The translations under genes and the position numbers were made by a program. Below are positions 24,186-30,201 of a DNA stretch of 30,576 bases, piece after piece (position 1 is the first letter of the stretch; each line of letters starts with the position of its first letter). This stretch comes from a virus. Under the pieces are notes generated by a model. That model saw only the letters and a program-made list of their open reading frames with translations. It was not told the origin of the DNA and searched no databases. The stretch covers positions 1 through 30,576 of IMG/VR virus record IMGVR_UViG_3300010430_006937; one strand, written 5' to 3'.

Positions 24186-24742
24186 CACTCACGACACCTG
24201 GCCGGGCGATGCTCAATGGCATCGGCGATGCGGCGGAGAAGACGGTCGGGTCGGGCGCGGGGCAACTGCCGACGAACGCGGATCTGCCCACATTTCTGGC
24301 GCAGGCCATAGCCAGCCAGGGCGAGGCGGAGGCGGGAAGCGAGAACACAAAGCGGATGACCGCGCTCAGGGTGGCGCAGGCTATCGCGGCGATGATACCC
24401 GCGCGCTTCACGTCATCACCTATCGTTGCCTCGACGCTGGCGACGGGGGACCAGACCTACAGCGCTGCCCATGGCTTCGGGGCCGAGCCGTTCGATGCTC
24501 TGGCCGTGCTGAAATGCACGACAACGGATCTTGGCTATCCGGTCGGGCAGTCGATCATCCTGCGCGACAACCTGACGAAGCTTTCCAGTTCGAGCATCTG
24601 GGGGGGGTTCTGGGTCGGCTATGATGCGACGAATATCTATGGCCATCAGGAAGACGGTATCCGGATCCCGCACAACTCGACCAAGCTGGTGACAGAGATC
24701 ACCTATGCCTCCTGGTCGCTCTATCTGAGGGCGGTGGCATGA
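24182..24742 (+). CDS. Tail-fibre/tail-tip-like protein
   Basis: This 186-residue protein carries an AEAGSENTKRMTALRVAQAI segment (~48-67), the common xAxAGxDNTxxMTPLRVxQAI motif that precedes receptor-binding parts of many phage fibres. Residues ~80-186 are predicted beta-rich (FDALAVLKCTTTDLGYPVGQSIIL, SSIWGGFWVGYDATNIYGHQ). It may be a second host-recognition or distal fibre protein. The start ATG overlaps the preceding stop, and its own stop overlaps the next ATG, so expression is coupled to the fibre genes. Confidence 0.65.
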   Translation: MTLTTPGRAMLNGIGDAAEKTVGSGAGQLPTNADLPTFLAQAIASQGEAEAGSENTKRMTALRVAQAIAAMIPARFTSSPIVASTLATGDQTYSAAHGFGAEPFDALAVLKCTTTDLGYPVGQSIILRDNLTKLSSSSIWGGFWVGYDATNIYGHQEDGIRIPHNSTKLVTEITYASWSLYLRAVA

Positions 24743-24918
24743 TGCGCGGGCTGGCTGTCCTGGTCGTTGCGGCGCTGCTGGCCGCCTGCGGTCCCGTAAA
24801 CGCGCCGGACCATCATCCGGTCGGCACACCGGTGATTGATCGCGGGCTTGAGTTTGACTGCCTGGTCAATCCCGACGAGCCGGGTTGCCCGGCGCGGATT
24901 CGGGAGCTGGTGCAGTGA
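24739..24918 (+). CDS. Small lipoprotein (59 aa)
   Basis: The ORF is ATGA-coupled to the upstream gene and starts MMRGLAVLVVAALLAACG: a short basic start, hydrophobic core and LAAC lipobox, so Cys18 should be lipidated. The mature part is about 42 residues with two more cysteines (FDCLVNPDEPGC). Phage lipoproteins in this position can be outer-membrane spanins or superinfection-exclusion factors. The mature part is only mildly Pro-rich and no coiled-coil inner spanin partner is seen, so the role stays open. A start at the second ATG (24742) is equally possible. Confidence 0.65.
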   Translation: MMRGLAVLVVAALLAACGPVNAPDHHPVGTPVIDRGLEFDCLVNPDEPGCPARIRELVQ

Positions 24919-25370
24919 GCGGGCGCGTCGCCATTCCGCTGGCGCTGCCCTATCAGGTGCAGGACGAATTGCTCCGGCACGTGACCTATGACCCGGATCA
25001 GCCGCGCTGGGAAAGCTGGCCCGCCTTCACGCGCGGAGAGGCTGGGGAGGTCCGCCGCTACAACTGCAAGGGCTTCGCGAGGCTGGCGGCGTCCCGGCTG
25101 TTCTGGCTGGCGGACGGTCATCATGCGGGGGTCGAATCCATTGAGGACGTGGCCCGGTCGATCCGGCTCTACAAGGCCGATGCGCTGCCGCCGCCGCCCG
25201 ATCCGGACCACGTGGACGCCTATTTCTGGGATGGCCGCTACTGGCGGCGGTTCTGCAGTCCGATGGATAAAGATTGGGGATCGCTGGAGAGGATCTCCGA
25301 CGTTCCCTATCCGGTCGTGAGCTGGGCCGACATGACGGACGTGACGAAATACTGGCCGGTGGAGGCGTGA
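24915..25370 (+). CDS. Hypothetical soluble protein (151 aa)
   Basis: The start is placed at GTG 24915, which overlaps the lipoprotein stop (GTGA) and has GGGAG upstream; an ATG at 24885 would intrude into the lipoprotein gene. The protein is rich in Trp, Tyr, Arg and Asp (for example YFWDGRYWRRFC and YNCKGFARLAASRLFWL) and lacks a signal peptide or membrane segment. I do not recognise the family. It lies at the junction between tail and lysis genes. Confidence 0.6.
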   Translation: MSGRVAIPLALPYQVQDELLRHVTYDPDQPRWESWPAFTRGEAGEVRRYNCKGFARLAASRLFWLADGHHAGVESIEDVARSIRLYKADALPPPPDPDHVDAYFWDGRYWRRFCSPMDKDWGSLERISDVPYPVVSWADMTDVTKYWPVEA

Positions 25371-25374
25371 CCGG

Positions 25375-25545
25375 ATGGCCGAAACGACGCCGGCGGTCAA
25401 TGCCAGCAACATCGAGGCGCTGCGCCGTGACCTGGACCGGCTGGAGCGGTGGGTGACACGGCTGGTGATCGCCTGCGGGTCCGTCGGCGGAGGCGCGGTG
25501 CTGATCCTGCTTACCGCCATGCTGAAAGGGAGTGGTTTGATATGA
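25375..25545 (+). CDS. XhlA-like small membrane protein (56 aa)
   Basis: This short ORF encodes NIEALRRDLDRLERWVTRL, an amphipathic coiled-coil helix (~12-30), followed by one membrane segment (LVIACGSVGGGAVLILLTAML, ~31-51). This is the layout of haemolysin XhlA-type proteins, which help holins at the inner membrane. The previous gene ends four bases before ATG 25375, and its stop overlaps the next ATG (ATATGA). Neighbouring lysis genes support a role in lysis. Confidence 0.6.
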   Translation: MAETTPAVNASNIEALRRDLDRLERWVTRLVIACGSVGGGAVLILLTAMLKGSGLI

Positions 25546-26057
25546 GCCTGACCGACCTGGAGGAAAGCATTACCTGCCGTCCGTGGATGCGCTGGACTGC
25601 CGTGCTGATCGGTTCGGTGCTGCTCTATCTGGCTGTCTGGCCGGTCGTTGGTGATGACGTGATCCGTGCGATCAAGGGGCCGCCGATCCGTCACCACGCG
25701 GTCGCGGTTGTTCAGCCTGAACCCGCCGCGCCGGGCGAGGTCGTGCGGGTGCGGTTTGATCAGACGCGCCGCTACGCCTGTCCCGCGCGGATAGTCCGCT
25801 GGTGGCTGGATGAGGCGGGCAATCGCCTGGTGGATCTGCCGATGAGAACCGGGGGCTACAGCGCCATCGGACATCGCGTTCTGGAAATCTCGCTACGGAT
25901 TCCGCCGGAAGCTGCCGGCCATCGCCGCATCGGCTATCGCGCCATGGTCATTCATGAGGGACCGGGCTGCGAGCCGGGCTTCGTGACCGAACCGCCGGTG
26001 GCCTGGATACCGATAAAGAGCAGCGACGGCCAGCCCGGCCCTCGCAAGGTAGGATAG
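25542..26057 (+). CDS. Membrane-anchored protein with Ig-like periplasmic domain
   Basis: The start ATG 25542 overlaps the preceding stop; the longer frame back to 25449 is a shadow. The 171-residue product has one membrane segment (~18-37, WTAVLIGSVLLYLAVWPVV) and then a beta-rich region (~50-160) with PAAPGEVVRVRFDQTRRYACPARI, VLEISLRIPPEAAGHRRIGYRAMV and GPGCEPGF. Two cysteines in it could form a disulphide. The pattern, a membrane anchor plus an immunoglobulin-like fold after a proline linker, is found in phage proteins of unknown function near lysis genes. It is not coiled-coil and so does not look like a standard inner spanin. Confidence 0.6.
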   Translation: MSLTDLEESITCRPWMRWTAVLIGSVLLYLAVWPVVGDDVIRAIKGPPIRHHAVAVVQPEPAAPGEVVRVRFDQTRRYACPARIVRWWLDEAGNRLVDLPMRTGGYSAIGHRVLEISLRIPPEAAGHRRIGYRAMVIHEGPGCEPGFVTEPPVAWIPIKSSDGQPGPRKVG

Positions 26058-26066
26058 GAGCCACCC

Positions 26067-26522
26067 ATGAACCTCGATCATCTGCTTGAAGTGAGCCGCG
26101 GCGGCGGCACGCGGATCAACATGAAACCGGGCGTCGAGCCGGGCACGGCATATCTGCATGTTGACGGCGTCGACTGCCAGTCGGTCGATGCGGTTGTCAC
26201 GCGGGATGCGATCTTTCCCAAGCCCGGAACGTTCGGCAGCGATGTCATGTCGTACTCCGCGGCGCTGGCCGCGGTGAAGTCAGGATACCGGGTGGCGCGG
26301 GCAGGTTGGAACGGCAAGGGAATGTTCCTGTCGTTCGTCAACGACATTCACGACATTCAGGAGGGCGGGACAAGGCAGCCTTGCTATCGACTGACCTGGT
26401 TCCCTGAGCAGGAATACAAGTCCCTGCCGTGGATCGGGCTGAAAACCGCGGACGATTGTTTCGTGCCGTGGCTGGCGTCTCAGACCGACATGCTGGCCGA
26501 GGACTGGCAGTTCTTCGACTAG
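26067..26522 (+). CDS. tad2: Tad2-like (DUF2829) anti-Thoeris protein with N-terminal extension
   Basis: Residues ~62-151 match the DUF2829/Tad2 domain: YSAALAAVKSGYRVARAGWNGKGMF (63-87), WIGLKTADDCFVPWLASQTDMLAEDW (122-147). Tad2 proteins are phage-encoded sponges that bind the cyclic ADP-ribose-type messenger of Thoeris defence and so block NAD+-depleting effectors; related sponges bind other nucleotide signals. The sequence shows the domain; ligand choice is not visible. Residues 1-61 are an added region not part of the usual ~90-residue protein. The start is supported by AGGAG upstream, and the internal ATG (26247) lacks a ribosome site. It lies between membrane/lysis genes, outside a typical early anti-defence cluster. 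Confidence 0.85.
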   Translation: MNLDHLLEVSRGGGTRINMKPGVEPGTAYLHVDGVDCQSVDAVVTRDAIFPKPGTFGSDVMSYSAALAAVKSGYRVARAGWNGKGMFLSFVNDIHDIQEGGTRQPCYRLTWFPEQEYKSLPWIGLKTADDCFVPWLASQTDMLAEDWQFFD

Positions 26523-26546
26523 CCAGATGAAACAGGGAGAAACACC

Positions 26547-27083
26547 ATGAAGACAGTCGCAACGGAGTACCGGGATTTTGTCATCCGTCCGGTGCTGGAG
26601 ATCATGGGTGGTGCCTTCAATTCCGAAGCTGCCGTGCAGCTCCTGGCGCTGACAGCGGCGGCGGAATCCGGGTTCGAGTTCCGCCGCCAGCGCGCGGACT
26701 ATCGGGATGGTGAGTGGATCTACGGGCCGGCGCGCGGGATCTACCAGATGGAGCCACCGACCTTCGATGACGTGCGGCGGTATCTGCGCGAGCGCCACGG
26801 CAGTGACCAGTGGCGCGCGGTGCAGATCTTCATGCCAGAGCCTGAAACCGTGACGGCGGACTGGCTCTGCTTCGATGATGCCCTGGCCACGGCCATGGCG
26901 CGCATCAGGTACTGGATGGATCCGGAGCCGCTGCCGGAGCCGGATGATCTCGACGGTCTCTGGCGGACATACAAGCGTGTCTGGAATACCTGGCGCGGTG
27001 CGGCGACACGCGCGCATGTCGCGGAGGCGGTGCGTGTCTGCTTCTCCACGACCGCGCCCTATTCAAAAGTGAGGTCGATCTGA
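26547..27083 (+). CDS. Putative endolysin (lytic transglycosylase/lysozyme-like)
   Basis: This 178-residue protein starts at ATG 26547 after CAGGGAG. The segment LLALTAAAESGFEFRRQ (~32-48) followed by GPARGIYQMEPPTFDDV (60-76) follows a phage family with a lysozyme/SLT-like core, in which Glu40 in AESGF would be the catalytic acid and GIYQMEP the substrate-cleft strand. Helices follow, including LATAMARIRYWMD. No signal peptide is visible, so release would depend on the adjacent holin, whose ATG overlaps this gene's stop. Alternative: a virion-associated wall hydrolase. Confidence 0.6.
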   Translation: MKTVATEYRDFVIRPVLEIMGGAFNSEAAVQLLALTAAAESGFEFRRQRADYRDGEWIYGPARGIYQMEPPTFDDVRRYLRERHGSDQWRAVQIFMPEPETVTADWLCFDDALATAMARIRYWMDPEPLPEPDDLDGLWRTYKRVWNTWRGAATRAHVAEAVRVCFSTTAPYSKVRSI

Positions 27084-27724
27084 TGGTTTTCTCGATCATT
27101 GGTGGCGTCCTCGCCGCGATCTCGGGCGTCTCCGAGCTGCTGGATGCCGGCAACGAGGTTTACGAGACCGTCACCGGCCAGAAGTCCGGTGCGACCAGTG
27201 GTGCCGACCTGAGACAGAAGGTCGAGGCCATGACGCCAGAGCAGCAGCAAGCCTGGGCCGATGCCATGCAGATCTCGATTGACCGCTATCGTGCGGAGAC
27301 CGAGCGCCTAAAAGCCGAGCAGGGCACGCTGGAAGCCGGGGTTCTGGCCACGCTTGATGAGGCGACCCGCGCACGGGTTGCGGATCTGCGGATGACAACG
27401 CGGCCATTGATCGTGCGGCGTTCATTCCATGTGATCGCCCTGCCCTTCTATGTCGCGCTTGCCGATACCGTGATGGGGCTGATCGAGGCCACGGGTCAGG
27501 CGCTGGGTTTCGCGTTGCCGGTGTTGCCGAGAATTGGCCCGGCTGTATTCGAGGGGGCGATGCTGGAGGCATACACCACCGCCGCCGTGTCCTGCACGGC
27601 GTTCGTGAGCGGCTACATGCTGCTGCGCGAGATCGGCAAGGCGCGGGAGGGTGGCAACGCTCCCAGCGTCGGCGGTGCGATCTCGAAACTGGTGGGCGGC
27701 GTAAAGTCCATCGTCGGCCGCTGA
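27083..27724 (+). CDS. Holin, three-TM gene-transfer-agent type
   Basis: This 213-residue protein has an N-terminal amphipathic helix, a charged helical middle (~42-103, with QQQAWADAMQISIDRYRAETERLKAEQ) and a C-terminal part with a TTRPLIVRR motif (105-113) and hydrophobic segments at ~115-133, ~138-150 and ~164-182. This layout fits the GTA_holin_3TM family, first described from the gene transfer agent of Rhodobacter and common in alphaproteobacterial phages. It would open the inner membrane for the endolysin encoded just upstream. It is the last gene before the palindrome at 27736. Confidence 0.8.
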   Translation: MVFSIIGGVLAAISGVSELLDAGNEVYETVTGQKSGATSGADLRQKVEAMTPEQQQAWADAMQISIDRYRAETERLKAEQGTLEAGVLATLDEATRARVADLRMTTRPLIVRRSFHVIALPFYVALADTVMGLIEATGQALGFALPVLPRIGPAVFEGAMLEAYTTAAVSCTAFVSGYMLLREIGKAREGGNAPSVGGAISKLVGGVKSIVGR

Positions 27725-27735
27725 CCAGGCCACGC

Positions 27736-27764
27736 GATTGACGCACCCGGCCGGGTGCGCAATC
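27736..27764. promoter_or_regulatory. Near-perfect 14-bp palindrome/hairpin between holin and nuclease genes
   Basis: GATTG, a bulged A, then CGCACCCGG (27736-27750) pair with CCGGGTGCG and CAATC (27751-27764). The central 18 bases (27742-27759) are a perfect palindrome. No T run follows. It could be a hairpin that partly ends late transcription, an RNA processing site that lowers nuclease translation (ATG is ten bases on), or a protein-binding palindrome. Confidence 0.6.
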
Positions 27765-27773
27765 GTGGGCGGC

Positions 27774-28382
27774 ATGCGCACGATCATCAAAGCATTGCTG
27801 CTGCTGCAGCTGGTCGCCCTGCCCGCCGTGGCGGAGGTGATAGAAGGTCGCCCGATCATCCTGGATGGCGACACCCTGCTTTTCGATCCGGACGGCGCGA
27901 AGATCCGCGTTCGGATCTTCGGCATCGATGCCCCTGAAATGAAGGATGCGCCGCGCGGCGTCTTCGCCAGGCGCGCCATGGACCATCTGGCAGGCGGCCG
28001 GGAACTGCGCTGCATCGGCACGGGCAAGGATCGCTACGGTCGCACTGTCGGCGTTTGCGGCCTGCCGGGGCCTGGAGGCACCGTCAGTGGCGATCTGGCC
28101 ATTGGCATGCTGCAATCAGGCTGGGCGACCGTGCACCGCCTCTACGCCGCCGAGAATCCATTCCTGTTGCGGGAGTATGATCAGGCCGAAGCGGCGGCGG
28201 TCAATCTCGGGTGTGGACAGTTTGCGGTGGCGCTTGTGCCGCCTCCGCTGCTTCAGCTCTATCCGGAGCCGCTGGCGGCTGATGCAGATCTGCGGTCCAG
28301 CACACGACGCCGGGTGCTGGACCGTTCAGATCAATGGCGCTGTCAGGTGCTGCCGCTCGAGGCGCTGGTTATCGGTGACTAG
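27774..28382 (+). CDS. Secreted thermonuclease (SNase-like)
   Basis: This 202-residue protein starts at ATG 27774 (a TTG at 27738 and GTG at 27765 are in frame but give a poor start and run through the palindrome). Residues 1-20 form a signal peptide ending AVA. The staphylococcal nuclease core follows: DGDT (31-34), Arg47, IDAPE (51-55) and DRYGR (86-90), matching Asp21, Arg35, Asp40, Glu43 and Arg87 of the classic enzyme, so it should be a calcium-dependent nuclease. The C-terminal ~60 residues are extra. It closes the late operon and overlaps the converging gene by 14 bases. It might digest host or extracellular DNA at lysis; that is inference. Confidence 0.85.
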   Translation: MRTIIKALLLLQLVALPAVAEVIEGRPIILDGDTLLFDPDGAKIRVRIFGIDAPEMKDAPRGVFARRAMDHLAGGRELRCIGTGKDRYGRTVGVCGLPGPGGTVSGDLAIGMLQSGWATVHRLYAAENPFLLREYDQAEAAAVNLGCGQFAVALVPPPLLQLYPEPLAADADLRSSTRRRVLDRSDQWRCQVLPLEALVIGD

Positions 28383-28396
28383 GGTTGTCACCCAGC
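28364..28396. terminator. Hairpin at the convergent gene junction
   Basis: GGTGAC (28374-28379) pairs with GTCACC (28387-28392) around TAGGGTT, and the flanking GCTG (28364-28367) can pair with CAGC (28393-28396). It sits exactly where the rightward and leftward operons meet, so it is a candidate two-way terminator, but there is no T run on either side. Confidence 0.35.
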
Positions 28397-28647
28397 ACCT
28401 CTCGGACATGGGCTTTCGTTATCCCGCCATTCCGGCGGAACCAGGCGCCAGATCCGGACTTGAGAATGCCGATCCTTTCCATCCGATCGACAACCTGCAT
28501 CGGTGTAACGTCAGCCATCAAGGCGATGTGGATTGCCATGCGCCGTGTGAACATTGACTGCCCCTTAGTGTGAGCGGCATGCGCTGCCCTCAGATCGTCG
28601 TCAGTCATGCCGGCGTGCGCTAGTAGCCATCGTGAATCAGCAACCAT
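28369..28647 (-). CDS. Hypothetical phage protein (92 aa)
   Basis: This leftward ORF starts at ATG 28647 and overlaps the upstream gene by 28 bases and the converging nuclease gene by 14. It is helical; residues ~40-88 (IALMADVTPMQVVDRMERIGILKSGSGAWFRRNGGITKAHVREVLG) look like a winged or helix-turn-helix-type segment. A start at residue 14 (28608) would shorten the overlap; neither start has a clear ribosome site. I recognise no named family. Confidence 0.55.
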   Translation of the reverse strand: MVADSRWLLAHAGMTDDDLRAAHAAHTKGQSMFTRRMAIHIALMADVTPMQVVDRMERIGILKSGSGAWFRRNGGITKAHVREVLGDNPSHR

Positions 28648-29087
28648 TCGTTCACGGGTGCGGCTGTGGCCTGTACGGAAAAGAAGGGGTTCTGATCGCC
28701 GACAGCTTCGACGATGACATTGGGCAGGACGTTAAAGGCGATGGCGGCATCGCCGACAGTGACCTGGTCTGTCCGTTGCTGAAACAATGACCAGACGGTC
28801 ACGGCCTGACGCAGGTCCTGCATTGAAATCCCGATCTGCGTGCCGTCATCATCTTCGTACAGCCCGATCTGGATGCGGGGGAATGTCTCGACCGGGGGCA
28901 TAGGAACTTTCCCGCTGCCGTCGCAGCCGTCACACGGTCGGGGTTTCACGATGCCCGCGACGACGGCGAACGCTGAACCAACCGGCAAGGCGAGCCAGCT
29001 CGACCATGGTTCGGCGCTTTCGGTATCGGCGACCTGCCCGCACCCGTCGCAGCGCGCGCATTTCGTGGACCAATTCATTTCAAGCAT
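28620..29087 (-). CDS. Hypothetical protein with two CxxCxGxG zinc-binding motifs
   Basis: The start is placed at ATG 29087, with AAGGGA seven bases upstream; the frame continues to 29261, but that part overlaps the previous gene and is Arg/Ser-rich shadow. The 155-residue product has CARCDGCG (10-17) and CDGCDGSG (52-59), each a DnaJ-type CxxCxGxG motif, about 34 residues apart, likely forming one zinc site. The remainder (~68-155) is an acidic alpha/beta domain (IQIGLYEDDDGTQIGISM). No J-domain is present. Function unknown; zinc-ribbon proteins of this size often bind nucleic acid or partner proteins. Confidence 0.65.
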   Translation of the reverse strand: MLEMNWSTKCARCDGCGQVADTESAEPWSSWLALPVGSAFAVVAGIVKPRPCDGCDGSGKVPMPPVETFPRIQIGLYEDDDGTQIGISMQDLRQAVTVWSLFQQRTDQVTVGDAAIAFNVLPNVIVEAVGDQNPFFSVQATAAPVNEWLLIHDGY

Positions 29088-29574
29088 TCGGGTTTCCCTT
29101 CTCTGGCGGTGCCGGCAGCTGCAGCGGCGGCGTCCCGTTCTCGTCATAGGCTTCGAGGATCTTCGGCAGCAGGTGCCGTTCGACAGTCTGACCGTCCGGC
29201 ATGACCAGCTGCGCCATGAACGCCGCCTCGAACTGCTCGATGCCGGAGGCGACGGATTCAAGCTTTGCCTTGATGGTCAGAAGCAACGCCCGCCACAGTC
29301 GGCGGCGCTCCGCCTCGGCGGCCTCCCGGGTGGCTGAGAGGGTCCGCTTTCGGGGCGGATTGTGATTGGTCCACTTGAACCGCTCCTCGGTCACGTCCGG
29401 CAGCTTGACGGCGAAATGCACGATGCGCTTGCGCATTTCGAACGACAGCAGCGCGTAGCCCTGCCGCTCGCCCTGAATGAAGTCGATCGCGCCGTAGCGG
29501 CGCAACAGCGTCTGGATCTCCGCCAGCGTCTGGCTGGCGGAGACCTCCGTTCCCTTGGCGTACTCAGCTGCCAT
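29080..29574 (-). CDS. Conserved phage protein of unknown function
   Basis: The start ATG 29574 overlaps the upstream gene by 11 bases; the gene's stop overlaps the next start by eight. The 164-residue product has a recognisable phage pattern: LAEIQTLLRRYGAIDFIQGERQGYALLSFEMRKRIVHFAVKLPD (~18-61) then RLWRALLLTIKAKLESVASGIEQFEAAFMAQLVMPDGQTV (~94-133). This family is widespread in phages of Gram-negative bacteria, often among early or replication genes; no function is known to me. The short beta-rich front and long helical back suggest a nucleic-acid or replication accessory role, but this is weak. Confidence 0.7.
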   Translation of the reverse strand: MAAEYAKGTEVSASQTLAEIQTLLRRYGAIDFIQGERQGYALLSFEMRKRIVHFAVKLPDVTEERFKWTNHNPPRKRTLSATREAAEAERRRLWRALLLTIKAKLESVASGIEQFEAAFMAQLVMPDGQTVERHLLPKILEAYDENGTPPLQLPAPPEKGNPNA

Positions 29575-30136
29575 TGTCGCCGGGCCCGGAATTGGGGAAC
29601 GCCGGGTCGCCCTCGATGGCGACACGCATGGCCATCGCGGCGACCTGGACCGCTTCGTTCCAGATATCATCGCGGCGCTGCTTCGGGTCGCCCTCACCGG
29701 AATCCATCAACGCCTTGGCCAGCTCGCCGACTTCCTCGGTCAGCGCGGCGAGGGTCGTGTTCGGCATCGGGAACTTCTGCCGTGCGCGCTGCACCTCCCG
29801 CACCGCCGCGTGCATGAACACAGCGTCGCGCGGTGTGCGGGACTCGATGGCCGTGTCGCTCATGTCCGGGGGTGACAGATCCTGGTCGACCTGCGCGGCC
29901 GAAAGCGGAATGTCGTCGAAGGCGGCCAGGGCGCGATATGCGTCGCGGACGTTGCGGATCTGCCGTCGGAGCCAGTCGATGTTCAGTTCCCGATCCATTG
30001 GCGGGACCGTCGGGTTGAAGCTGTTGCACCCGAACCGGATGGTCTTTCCGAGGGCGGCGGTGGCCTCCCCCAGTTCTTCGCTGAGATGCGCCAGCGCCTG
30101 CTGCGGGAATTTCGGGGCGTATTGGTTGTCGTCCAT
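29564..30136 (-). CDS. Tandem MazG-like protein
   Basis: The start at ATG 30136 is set by AGAAGGA eight bases upstream; an upstream ATG (30202) lacks a ribosome site. The 190-residue product contains two MazG-like all-alpha segments. The first (~8-72) has EELGE at 20-24 and an IRFG turn, but its second metal motif is degenerate (QIRN where ExxD is usual). The second (~105-176) has EEVGE at 134-138 and IWNEAVQVAAMAMR. Enzymes of this type cleave nucleoside triphosphates to monophosphate and pyrophosphate; phage versions may adjust nucleotide pools or counter (p)ppGpp signalling. There is no internal start with a ribosome site, so it reads as a real fusion. Confidence 0.7.
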   Translation of the reverse strand: MDDNQYAPKFPQQALAHLSEELGEATAALGKTIRFGCNSFNPTVPPMDRELNIDWLRRQIRNVRDAYRALAAFDDIPLSAAQVDQDLSPPDMSDTAIESRTPRDAVFMHAAVREVQRARQKFPMPNTTLAALTEEVGELAKALMDSGEGDPKQRRDDIWNEAVQVAAMAMRVAIEGDPAFPNSGPGDNGS

Positions 30137-30201
30137 TGGTCGTGTCCTTCTGTGCTGCCGGAACAGCTGTGCTGTCTCGACGATTGTGATCGGTGGAAAC
30201 A

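Noticed and set aside
21323-24742. Diversity-generating retroelement linked to the fibre genes, as in BPP-1
   Set aside because: No reverse transcriptase, template repeat or A-rich variable repeat pair is visible in the window.
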